Shown: in pieces, positions 1 through 6,414 of the stretch
How the letters are laid out: each line of letters starts with the position of its first letter
Position numbering within the stretch: the stretch's first letter is position 1
Assembly: GCA_032111745.1 (NCBI GenBank)
Contig: JAULUH010000417.1
Span: 1-11,863, forward strand
Source: JAULUH01 sp032111745
GTDB taxonomy: Bacteria > Chloroflexota > Anaerolineae > JAAEKA01
Length of the DNA: 11,863 nt
Direction of reading: 5' to 3'
Program-made: the position numbers and the translations under genes
Notes under the pieces: model-generated
Seen by the model: the letters and a program-made list of their open reading frames with translations, nothing else
Database searches by the model: none
What the model was told of the DNA's origin: nothing

Positions 1-450
1 TATAACCTGGGCAATGCTTACTTCCAACAGGGCGACTTGCCCCGGACTCTCCTCAGCTATGAGCTCGCCTCCCAGTTCAACCCCCGGGACCCCGACCTGC
101 GCGCCAACCTGGAGCTGGCCCGCAGCGTGGCCGGCCTGCCTGAGATCCAGCCGCCCGCCAATCCCTTGCCCGCCTTCGCCTTCGCCACCCAGCGCTGGCT
201 CTCCCTGAACGAGCTGGCCCTGCTGGCCCTCGGCCTGTGGCTATTGGCCGGCTTCCTGTTGTTCACCTATCGCCAGTTCGAGCCCGGCCGGCGGCCCGGC
301 GTGCTGCGCTACGCCGCCCTGGCCGCGCTGGTGGGGGTGCTGGTGACCGGCGTCGCCCTGGCCCTTCGCATGGCCACCCAGCCCACGCCCGCCGACCTGA
401 TGGCCCTCTCCCAGGTCGCCACCACCGGCTTGCAGGGCATCCTCCCCTGA
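1..450 (+). CDS. BatE-like tetratricopeptide-repeat membrane protein, C-terminal part (5' end outside window)
   Basis: The reading frame is open from base 1 to a TGA at 448-450, giving 149 residues of the C-terminus. It begins inside a TPR motif (YNLGNAYFQQGDL, then SYELASQFNPRDPDLRANLELAR), the pattern typical of the TPR segment in BatE proteins of the Bat/MoxR aerotolerance operons. A proline-rich linker follows, then two membrane helices at about residues 69-90 and 102-122 of the visible part, and a short tail of about 27 residues. Family knowledge: BatE proteins are membrane-anchored TPR proteins thought to scaffold Bat/VWA partners; many end in an SH3-like domain after the second helix. 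That domain is absent here because the stop follows soon after the helix. No other Bat gene is visible because the window starts inside this one. Family assignment is moderately sure; function is inferred. Confidence 0.72.
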   Translation, partial: YNLGNAYFQQGDLPRTLLSYELASQFNPRDPDLRANLELARSVAGLPEIQPPANPLPAFAFATQRWLSLNELALLALGLWLLAGFLLFTYRQFEPGRRPGVLRYAALAALVGVLVTGVALALRMATQPTPADLMALSQVATTGLQGILP

Positions 451-466
451 ACCCCACGGAAGTCAT

Positions 467-491
467 CGATTTCCCCACCGCCGGAAAATCG
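467..491 (+). other. Imperfect hairpin between the TPR gene and the response regulator
   Basis: CGATTTCC (467-474) can pair with GGAAAATCG (483-491) with one bulged base and an 8-nt loop. It lies 17 bases after the TPR stop codon. There is no T-run after it, so it is at best a weak terminator. It overlaps the spot where a -35 box for the next gene would be. Confidence 0.25.
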
Positions 492-492
492 G

Positions 493-498
493 TACAAT
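493..498 (+). promoter_or_regulatory. Candidate -10 box of the OmpR-type regulator operon
   Basis: TACAAT (493-498) is a 5/6 match to the sigma-70 -10 consensus, in otherwise GC-rich DNA. No convincing -35 is seen 17 bases upstream. A start site 6-8 bases downstream would fall at about 504-506, directly on the ATG codons at 504 and 507, so the transcript may be leaderless. Confidence 0.45.
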
Positions 499-503
499 CG
501 GGG

Positions 504-1196
504 ATGATGGCTCAACACATCCTCGTGGTCGACGACGATGAACTGATGCGGCGCAGCCTGGGCCTGCAGCTGGAGCAGTCCGGCTATCGCGCCAGCACCG
601 CAGCCACCGCCGAGGACGCCCTGGCCCTGGCCCAACGCGACCGGCCCGACCTGATCCTGCTGGACGTGGGCCTGCCCGGCATGGACGGCCTGGAGGCCCT
701 GCGCATCTTCCGCCAACAGGCCGACACCCCGGTCATCCTGGTCACGGCCCGGCGCCGTGAGCTGGACACTATCCTCGGCCTGGAGCTGGGCGCCGACGAC
801 TACATCACCAAGCCCTTCAACCCCGATGTGCTCCTGGCCCGGGTCAAGGCCGTGCTGCGGCGCAGCGCCGCCACCGCGGCGCCCCCCCAGGAGGCCGGCC
901 CGCTCACCGTGGGAGACATGGTGATCGATCCGGCCGCGCACACGGTCACCGTGGCCGGCCGGCCCGTGGCGCTGAATGCCCGGGAGTTCGCCGTGCTGCA
1001 CACCCTGGCCCGGGACGCCGGCCGTGTGTTGTCCATCGACGACCTGATCGCCCGGGTGTGGGGAGCAGAGTACAGCGGCGAGCCCCAGGTGGTCTACGTG
1101 CACATCCGCTGGCTAAGGGAGAAGATCGAGGACGACCCCCAGCGGCCGGCGCGCATCCTCAACGTGCGCGGGGTGGGGTACAAGCTCGTTCCGTAG
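504..1196 (+). CDS. OmpR/PhoB-family response regulator
   Basis: A 230-residue transcription factor activated by phosphorylation from a sensor kinase. The N-terminal receiver domain (about 5-120) has the acidic pair D10/D11, phospho-acceptor D54 (LILLDVGLPGMDG), T81 and K103 (YITKPF). The C-terminal winged helix (about 134-230) carries the OmpR pattern LNAREFAVLHTLA, a recognition-helix region VVYVHIRWLREKIED and the closing RGVGYKL. The frame is open far upstream, but the receiver fold starts at HILVVDDD, so ATG 504 (or the adjacent ATG 507) is the start. No Shine-Dalgarno precedes it and a TACAAT box lies 5 bases upstream, which fits leaderless translation. A histidine kinase follows after 7 bases and is the likely partner. 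The regulated genes cannot be told from the sequence. Confidence 0.93.
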   Translation: MMAQHILVVDDDELMRRSLGLQLEQSGYRASTAATAEDALALAQRDRPDLILLDVGLPGMDGLEALRIFRQQADTPVILVTARRRELDTILGLELGADDYITKPFNPDVLLARVKAVLRRSAATAAPPQEAGPLTVGDMVIDPAAHTVTVAGRPVALNAREFAVLHTLARDAGRVLSIDDLIARVWGAEYSGEPQVVYVHIRWLREKIEDDPQRPARILNVRGVGYKLVP

Positions 1197-1203
1197 AGCC
1201 GCC

Positions 1204-2610
1204 ATGCGCACCCTCCGCAGCCAGCTCATTCTCAGCCACATCCTGCCCTTCCTGCTGGTGATCCCCCTGGTCACCCTCGGCCTGCTCTACCTGTTGGAGA
1301 CCCAGCTCCTGGTCGCCGACCTGTCGCAGCGCGCCTCGGCCCAGGCCGACCTGATCGCCCAGGCCATCAAGCGCCAGATCGACGTCCTGGGCAGCCCCGA
1401 GCAGGCCCAGGCCTTCGTGGCCCAGATGACCGTGTCCATGGAGGGCCGGGTGTTGCTGTTGGAGCCCGACGGCAACCTGCTGGCCACGGGCGGCCAGGGC
1501 GGTGATAGCGCCACCCAGCCCCTGCAGTCGGCGGCCATCGACACCGCCATCAAGGGGGAGCGCAGCGTGCTGGTGACCTATGGCCTGGCCGGGCAGGGCG
1601 CGGAGGTCCTGGTTCCGGTCACCGACGCCAGCGGCGAGGTGGTGGGCATCGTGGCCGTCACCCAGACCCTCTCCAGCCTGACCTGGCTGGTGGGGCGCCT
1701 GCGCGTGGTGGTGTTGGGCACCCTGGTCGTGGAACTCCTGCTCGGCACCCTGATCGGCTATTTGCTGGCCCGGCGCCTGGCCCAGCCCATTACCACCACG
1801 GCCGACGCCGTGGTGGCTATCGCCGAGGGCCGCAAGGTCGAGCCCATGGTGGAAACCGGGCCGGAAGAGATCCGGCAGCTGGCCGCGGCGGTGAACACCC
1901 TGTCGGACCAGCTGCATGCCCTGGAACAGACGCGCGGCCGCTCCCTGGCCAACATCGTGCACGAGTTGGGCCGGCCCCTGGGCGCGGTGCGCTCGGCCGT
2001 GCATGTGCTGCGCGGCCGGGTGGGGGAGGATCCAATGGTTCGTGAGGAGCTCCTGGCCGGCATCGAGGACCAGGTGGTGCGCATGCAGCCCCTGCTGGAC
2101 GACCTGGCGCAGCTGCATGGCCAGGTGTCCGGCCACGTCGAGCTGGCCCGGCGGCCCGTGGCGCTCAGCGGCTGGCTGCCCCCCGTGCTGTTGCCCTGGC
2201 GCGCGGCCGCGCTGGATAAGGGGCTAAACTGGCAGGCAGCCATCCCCGAAGGGCTGCCCACGGTGAGTGTCGATCCGGACCGGCTGGCCCAGGCCGTGGG
2301 CAACCTGCTCAGCAACGCGGTCAAATACACCCCGCCGGGCGGCACGGTCACGGTCACGGGCGGCGGTGCGGGAGCGGAGGCCTGGATCTGCATCGAGGAC
2401 AGCGGCCTCGGCATCGCGGCGGAGGAACAGCAGAGGGTCTTCGAGCCGTTCTACCGCAGCACCCGCGACCGGCGCTTCCCCCAGGGGCTGGGGCTGGGCC
2501 TCACCATCGCCAATGAGCTGGTGCTTGCCCACCAGGGCCGGTTGGAGCTGGAGAGCGGCCCCGGGGAGGGCAGCCGCTTCACCCTCTATCTGCCTGTCGT
2601 GCTCAACTGA
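1204..2610 (+). CDS. Membrane sensor histidine kinase (HAMP-HisKA-HATPase)
   Basis: A 468-residue sensor kinase, cognate to the OmpR regulator ending 7 bases upstream. Membrane helix 1 is at about 8-32 and an extracytoplasmic sensor segment covers about 33-160. Membrane helix 2 is at about 164-188, and a HAMP linker follows (LARRLAQPI onward, about 188-242). The dimerisation domain has H253 in IVHELGRPLGAV. The ATPase domain shows the N box NLLSNAVKYTPPGG (N371), G1 box EDSGLGI (398-404), F box FEPFYR and G2 box GLGLGLTI. All catalytic boxes are intact. The H box reads HELGRPL rather than the usual HELRTPL; the invariant H, E and P are kept. The ligand is unknown, since the sensor segment has no recognisable motif. 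The stop overlaps the end of the convergent gene on the other strand by 8 bases. Confidence 0.93.
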   Translation: MRTLRSQLILSHILPFLLVIPLVTLGLLYLLETQLLVADLSQRASAQADLIAQAIKRQIDVLGSPEQAQAFVAQMTVSMEGRVLLLEPDGNLLATGGQGGDSATQPLQSAAIDTAIKGERSVLVTYGLAGQGAEVLVPVTDASGEVVGIVAVTQTLSSLTWLVGRLRVVVLGTLVVELLLGTLIGYLLARRLAQPITTTADAVVAIAEGRKVEPMVETGPEEIRQLAAAVNTLSDQLHALEQTRGRSLANIVHELGRPLGAVRSAVHVLRGRVGEDPMVREELLAGIEDQVVRMQPLLDDLAQLHGQVSGHVELARRPVALSGWLPPVLLPWRAAALDKGLNWQAAIPEGLPTVSVDPDRLAQAVGNLLSNAVKYTPPGGTVTVTGGGAGAEAWICIEDSGLGIAAEEQQRVFEPFYRSTRDRRFPQGLGLGLTIANELVLAHQGRLELESGPGEGSRFTLYLPVVLN

Positions 2611-2953
2611 GCTGGTAGAGAGCTGCCAGCAGGACCTCCGCCGGGCTGCTCTTGTCGACAAATGCGTCGACCTCGGCCAGCTGCGCGGCCTGGCGGGCCT
2701 CTGGCCGCGAGCTCATGGCTACCACGCGCAGGCCGGGGCGCTCCACCCGCAGCAGGCGCAGCAAGCGGGCCGGGGGCTGGCCGGGCAGCTCCCAGTCTAG
2801 CAGCAGCAGGTCCGGAGCCTGCTGGCCGGCCGCCGCCAGGGTGCTGGTGGTGTCATTAGCTTCAGCCACCACCTCGAGGCTTGGCTCCATCTCCAGCAGC
2901 AACCGGATGGCGGATCGCACGTCGGCCTGGTCGTCGGCGAGTAGTATGCGCAC
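2603..2953 (-). CDS. Stand-alone receiver-domain response regulator (CheY-like, NarL-type receiver)
   Basis: A single receiver domain with no output domain, 116 residues from GTG 2953. Visible features: RILLADDQADVR with the paired acidic residues; phospho-acceptor Asp in LLLLDWELPG; Ser in VVAMSSRPEA at the switch Ser/Thr position; Lys in AFVDKSSP. The frame continues upstream to a TTG at 2983 (126 residues). I prefer GTG 2953 because it gives the family-typical start (M)RILLADD and has a weak GAAAG about 7 bases upstream, while TTG 2983 has no ribosome site. The gene converges on the histidine kinase, with its stop inside the kinase's last codons. Family knowledge: single receivers act as phosphate shuttles or by protein contacts. 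A link to either neighbouring kinase is inference. Confidence 0.85.
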   Translation of the reverse strand: MRILLADDQADVRSAIRLLLEMEPSLEVVAEANDTTSTLAAAGQQAPDLLLLDWELPGQPPARLLRLLRVERPGLRVVAMSSRPEARQAAQLAEVDAFVDKSSPAEVLLAALYQLS

Positions 2954-3004
2954 GGCGCGTCTTTCAGGAGGGTTGGACACCAAGGCGCCAGCGATGCTGC
3001 CAAG

Positions 3005-3021
3005 GTTAACGATATTTTAAC
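3005..3021. promoter_or_regulatory. AT-rich palindrome and possible -10 box for the receiver gene
   Basis: GTTAA (3005-3009) and TTAAC (3017-3021) form an inverted repeat with a 7-base spacer. On the - strand the same stretch reads TAAAAT (3019-3014), a plausible -10 box 30-60 bases upstream of the receiver gene's candidate starts. No good -35 is seen. The AT-rich island stands out in GC-rich DNA and is a plausible promoter/operator. Confidence 0.35.
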
Positions 3022-3027
3022 GCAATA

Positions 3028-3082
3028 ACCCCCCAGGTGCACTGGACACCTGGGGGGTCTCTGGCCTGGCCAACCGGCCAGG
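3028..3082 (-). terminator. Double-hairpin terminator after the large histidine kinase
   Basis: Reading the - strand from the kinase stop (3084-3086), a 7-bp stem with a 4-base loop comes first (3076-3082 with 3065-3071). A perfect 12-bp stem with a 7-base loop follows (3047-3058 with 3028-3039, arm ACCCCCCAGGTG), then TTATTG. The T-run is weak, but placement directly behind the stop codon and stem strength support termination. It would also insulate the receiver gene downstream. Confidence 0.65.
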
Positions 3083-3083
3083 A

Positions 3084-5351
3084 TCAGGCGGCCACGGGCG
3101 TGGAGGCCGGCTGTGTGGGGACCGGCGCCGCCGGTGGCCGCCAGGAGACCTGCACTGCGGTGCCCTGGCCTGGCTTGGTGTGAATGGCCAGGTCCGCGCC
3201 TATGGCCGCCGCGCGCTCGCTCATGATGCTCAGCCCCAGGTGATCCCCCGTGACGTTGGCGGTCTCGAACCCGGCCCCATCATCGCGGATCGCCAGCTCG
3301 ATGCCCTCCTCGCTGCAGTGCAGGCTCAGCCTGACCTCCGCAGCCCCGGCGTGCTTGGCCACGTTGTTCAGGGCCTCCTGGGCGATGCGGTAGAACGACA
3401 CCTTGACCTCTGCCGGCGGATCGCAGGCCTCGAAGTGGACGTCCAGCTCCACGGGCACCCGGGCCCGGCCATTGAAGGCCTCGGCCAGCTGGCGCATCAG
3501 GTCGCCCATGGGGGCCTCCAGCAGCGCCGTGGGCCGCAGCTCCATCAAGAGGGTGCGCATCTCGGCCAGCGCGCCCCGCGACAGCTGGCGCAGCTCCGCC
3601 AGCCGCCTTTCGGCTTCCGCCGGGTTGCGTTGCCACAGCCGCGGCAAGACCTCGGCGATCAGGCTGGCGGAGAACAGGGTCTGGGTCACGGCATCGTGCA
3701 GCTCCCGGGCCAGCCGCTGGCGCTCGGCCACGGTGGCCGTCTCCCGGGCCTGGGCCAGCAGGCGCTGGTTCTCCGCAGCCACGCCGATCTGCGTGCCGAT
3801 GGCGTTCAATAGTTCGATGTCCGGCTGTGTGAACGCCCGCTGCTCGCGCGTGGCTACGAACAGTGTGCCCTGTACCCGCCCGCTCGAGAACAGAGGGATG
3901 CCGACCACGGACTGGAAGTTGCCGCCCCGGGCCGCGATCTCCTGCAGGTCCGCCTGGTTGGACACGTCGTTCACCACGATCGCGCCTTCAGCCCGCAGCA
4001 CCTGGCCGGCGAAGCTATCCTCCAGCGGCTGGTATTTGACGCTCTCGCTGAAGGCCGGGCTGAGGCCCCGCTGCACCGCCATGGTCAGCACGCGCGCGCT
4101 GTCATCCAGCAGGTAGATGGTGCAGATGTCGACCTGCAACGCCTCGACGATCTCGTCCAGGGCATCGGCTAGCACCTGTTCCAGGTCCAGTGACTGGTTG
4201 ACCGCCGCCGCTACGCTGTTGATGGCGGCCAGGGCCCGGCTGCGCTCGGCGACCTGCTGCTCCAGCTGCGCGTAGGACCGTTGCAGCTGCGCCGACATCA
4301 GGTTGAACTGGTTGGCCAGCTCCTCGATCTCGTCCCCGGAGTCCGCCACGATGGACTGGCCGAAGGTGCCGCGTGCTACCTCCTGGGAGGCTGCAATCAA
4401 ATCGTTGATGGGCCGGGTAATGCGCTGCACGCCGGTGGCGACCACCACGGCCGGCACCAGCACGCCCAACATCAGCAGCACCAGCAGAAACTGCCCATAG
4501 TTGCGAAATTCCCGGGCCAGCGTGTTCAGGTTCTGCTGGGTGACCACCCCCCACGACGCGCCCGGCACCGGCGAAAAACCTGCGACCACGTCCTGGCCCT
4601 CGGCACTCTTGGTGCGGATGGCATCCGTTTTTCCTTGCAGCACCAGCTGCACCGCCGGCTCAGCCTTGACGTCGGCCCCGATGCGCGCGAAATCGCGATC
4701 ATAGAGCACCCGGCCATTGCCGTCTACCAGGTAGGTGTCGCCCTGCTCCCCGATGCGCAACTTGACGATGGTGCCGTAGAACGAGCTCACCGCCGTGGGG
4801 CCCAGCTGGAACATGCCGATCAGGGCCCCGCGAAACTCGCCGCGATCCCCGAAGATGGGCACGGCCAGCGAGATCACCTCGCTGCCGTGGGGGCCATCGG
4901 GCAGGATGTCGGAGTAGACCGGGCCCTGGGCCGTCAACAGCCTGCGAAAAAAGGCCCGGCCAGACCAGTCGCGGCCCAACAGCTCAGGCCGGGCCGGATG
5001 GGTGGCCACCACCGTGCCCCGGCTGTTGAGCACCACGGCGCCGCCGTCGAAGATCACCAGCCGGTCGCTGGCATCGTTCAGCGCAAACTGCTGGCTGGCC
5101 GCATTGCCCCGGCTCATCCCTGCGGTGCGGGCCAGCGTGTCCAGCTGCTGGCTGTAGGCTGAGAGCTCCACCGCCAGTTGGCTGGCCTGCAGTCGGGTCA
5201 CCTCCTTGTCGCGCTCGATGGCCAGGGTCGTGGTCACCCGCTGGTAGGCCGAGTAGGTGACCAGGGCCACCGCCAGCAAGATGAAGGCGGTGGGCACGAA
5301 CGACCAGGTGATGATCTTGGCTTGCAGGCTTCGGCGGATGCCGAAACGCAT
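3084..5351 (-). CDS. Large sensor histidine kinase: dCACHE-HAMP-GAF-HisKA_3-HATPase (NarX/DesK type)
   Basis: A 755-residue membrane kinase. Helix 1 is at about 15-35 and an extracytoplasmic double-CACHE-like sensor covers about 40-285 (VVLNSRGTVVATHP and TYLVDGNGRVLYDRD are typical PAS-like CACHE segments). Helix 2 is at about 287-307, then HAMP at 308-360, a coiled coil at about 355-377 and a GAF domain at about 388-528. The HisKA_3 dimerisation domain has phospho-acceptor H552 in ERQRLARELHDAVTQ. The ATPase domain carries QEALNNVAKHA (N box), RDDGAGF (G1) and HLGLSIM (G2). The F box is missing, as usual for this subfamily. Start ATG 5351 has AGGAG six bases upstream. It is the second gene of an operon, 18 bases after the NarL-type regulator, its obvious partner. 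Two sensory inputs, external (CACHE) and cytosolic (GAF), are likely; the ligands are unknown. Confidence 0.93.
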   Translation of the reverse strand: MRFGIRRSLQAKIITWSFVPTAFILLAVALVTYSAYQRVTTTLAIERDKEVTRLQASQLAVELSAYSQQLDTLARTAGMSRGNAASQQFALNDASDRLVIFDGGAVVLNSRGTVVATHPARPELLGRDWSGRAFFRRLLTAQGPVYSDILPDGPHGSEVISLAVPIFGDRGEFRGALIGMFQLGPTAVSSFYGTIVKLRIGEQGDTYLVDGNGRVLYDRDFARIGADVKAEPAVQLVLQGKTDAIRTKSAEGQDVVAGFSPVPGASWGVVTQQNLNTLAREFRNYGQFLLVLLMLGVLVPAVVVATGVQRITRPINDLIAASQEVARGTFGQSIVADSGDEIEELANQFNLMSAQLQRSYAQLEQQVAERSRALAAINSVAAAVNQSLDLEQVLADALDEIVEALQVDICTIYLLDDSARVLTMAVQRGLSPAFSESVKYQPLEDSFAGQVLRAEGAIVVNDVSNQADLQEIAARGGNFQSVVGIPLFSSGRVQGTLFVATREQRAFTQPDIELLNAIGTQIGVAAENQRLLAQARETATVAERQRLARELHDAVTQTLFSASLIAEVLPRLWQRNPAEAERRLAELRQLSRGALAEMRTLLMELRPTALLEAPMGDLMRQLAEAFNGRARVPVELDVHFEACDPPAEVKVSFYRIAQEALNNVAKHAGAAEVRLSLHCSEEGIELAIRDDGAGFETANVTGDHLGLSIMSERAAAIGADLAIHTKPGQGTAVQVSWRPPAAPVPTQPASTPVAA

Positions 5352-5369
5352 GGGAAGCTCCTGGAAGGG

Positions 5370-6017
5370 CTACAGGATGCGCTCGTGCAGCGCCATGGCG
5401 ACGGCCTCGGTCCGGCTCCCCGCCCCGAGTTTGGAGAGGATGCTGCTGACGTGGAATTTGACGGTGGACCGGCTGACCACCAGACGCTCGGCGATCTCGG
5501 GGTTGGTCAGGCCCTCGATCATCAGGGCCAGCACCTCGCGCTCGCGGTCGGTCAGGTCGAAGCCCGGCTTCGGTCCCCCCGAGGAACCTACCGTGGCATG
5601 AATCAGGGCCGCGGCCGCCTCGGGCGCCAGGGTTGGCCGGCCGCTGTTGGCCGCCCGGATGGCCCGGGCCAGCTCGTCGGCGGTGACGTTCTTGAGCAGG
5701 TAGCCGATGGCGCCGGCGGCCAGCGCGCCCTGCACCAGGTCTTCCTCCTTAAAGCTGGTTAGGGCGATCACCTGGATCTGCGGGCAGGCCTGGCGGATGT
5801 TCCTGGTGGCCGTGGCCCCATCCATCCCCGGCATGATCAGGTCCATCAGCACCACATCAGGCCGCAGCTGGCGGCACTTGGCGATCGCCTCCTCGCCGCT
5901 ACCGGCCTCGCCCACCAGCTCGAGGTCGTCGAAGGCCATCAGGAAAGCGCCCAGCCCGCTGCGCACCACCGCGTGGTCGTCCACCAGCATCACTCGGATC
6001 GGACCTGTCTCAGCCAT
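5370..6017 (-). CDS. NarL/FixJ-family response regulator (LuxR-type HTH)
   Basis: A 215-residue transcription factor. The receiver (about 6-122) has D13/D14, phospho-acceptor D59 (VLMDLIMPGMDG), T87 and K109. A linker is followed by the LuxR-type helix-turn-helix (about 152-213: LTDREREVLALMIEGLTNPEIAERL, then VSRSTVKFHVSSILSKL). The frame extends to an ATG at 6044, but ATG 6017 is chosen because AGGAG lies nine bases upstream of it (6027-6031) and the receiver begins shortly after. It is the first gene of the operon with the CACHE/GAF kinase. A sigma-70-like promoter lies at 6085-6113. Its kinase has the HisKA_3 type that pairs with NarL regulators, so the partnership is well supported. Confidence 0.94.
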   Translation of the reverse strand: MAETGPIRVMLVDDHAVVRSGLGAFLMAFDDLELVGEAGSGEEAIAKCRQLRPDVVLMDLIMPGMDGATATRNIRQACPQIQVIALTSFKEEDLVQGALAAGAIGYLLKNVTADELARAIRAANSGRPTLAPEAAAALIHATVGSSGGPKPGFDLTDREREVLALMIEGLTNPEIAERLVVSRSTVKFHVSSILSKLGAGSRTEAVAMALHERIL

Positions 6018-6084
6018 CGTATCGCACTCCTGTCCAGTCATCACCGTTCACTGCATCACCTGTCCAATGCACCGTATGCACGCT

Positions 6085-6113
6085 ATTGTATCCGCGTTGA
6101 GCGCAAGCGGCAA
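6085..6113 (-). promoter_or_regulatory. Sigma-70 promoter of the NarL regulator/kinase operon
   Basis: On the - strand TTGCCG (6113-6108) is followed by exactly 17 bases and TACAAT (6090-6085). The start site would be near 6078, giving a leader of about 60 bases that carries the AGGAG site. The -35 box ends 5 bases from the inverted-repeat element at 6119. Confidence 0.7.
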
Positions 6114-6147
6114 CTGCCAGGGCGAGGAGACCTCGCCCCTACGCGAG

Positions 6148-6255
6148 GTAAGGGTTGGCGGCAGGGTGAGGGTTGGCGGCAGGGTAAGGGTTGGCGACAG
6201 GGTGAGGGTTGGCGGCAGGGTGAGGGTTGGCGGCAGGGTAAGGGTTGGCGGCAGG
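6148..6255. repeat. Six tandem copies of an 18-bp repeat (GTRAGGGTTGGCGGCAGG)
   Basis: Copies start at 6148, 6166, 6184, 6202, 6220 and 6238 with an exact period of 18. They differ only at position 3 (A, G, A, G, G, A) and by one G-to-A change in the third copy (GCGACAGG). A decayed seventh copy begins at 6256. The period is a multiple of three, so open frames run through it (VRVGGR or LPPTLT repeats), but these lack any start or domain context and are not genes. The + strand is G-rich with regular GGG runs. Confidence 0.95.
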
Positions 6256-6275
6256 GAAAGGTTAGACCGGTGCGC

Positions 6276-6303
6276 AAACAAAACTCCGGCCAGGAGGCCG
6301 GAG
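6276..6303 (-). terminator. Rho-independent terminator of the MerR-B12 regulator gene
   Basis: On the - strand CTCCGGCC (6303-6296), loop TCCT, GGCCGGAG (6291-6284), then TTTTGTTT (6283-6276). This is a perfect 8-bp GC stem, a 4-base loop and a T-run, the classic form. It lies about 110 bases downstream of the MerR gene's stop and inside the inverted-repeat element. Confidence 0.85.
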
Positions 6304-6414
6304 CTGTCAATGCGTAGGGGCGAGGTCTCCTCGCCCTCTGGGGCTTTGCGTTCTCGGTGGCTTCGCGCTCTCGGGATCGCCCCGCTCACCTTGATGCGCC
6401 GCCTGGGCGCGCGC

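Larger units (their letters stand above)
6119..6337. mobile_element. MITE-like element: 26-bp perfect inverted repeats enclosing tandem repeats and a terminator
   Basis: The left arm 6119-6144 and the right arm 6312-6337 are exact reverse complements over 26 bases. Each arm is itself a small hairpin (GGGCGAGG-AGA-CCTCGCCC in the left arm). The 167 bases between them contain six 18-bp tandem repeats and a Rho-independent terminator. There is no transposase and no clear target-site duplication at the edges (tgcc on the left, ctgg on the right). The arms look like a dispersed repeat family rather than coding sequence. The mobile nature is inferred from the symmetric ends; a second copy is not present in this window. 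Confidence 0.5.

Noticed and set aside
237..503. N-terminal extension of the OmpR regulator up to 237
   Set aside because: The extension overlaps the TPR gene, is Arg/Pro-rich in translation, and the receiver fold begins right after ATG 504.
1159..2136. 325-codon - strand frame opposite the first histidine kinase
   Set aside because: His/Gln/Gly-rich antisense product with no recognisable fold; the kinase on the + strand has all its boxes.
6148..6255. CRISPR array
   Set aside because: The copies are directly adjacent with no spacers and the unit is only 18 bp, so this is a simple tandem repeat.
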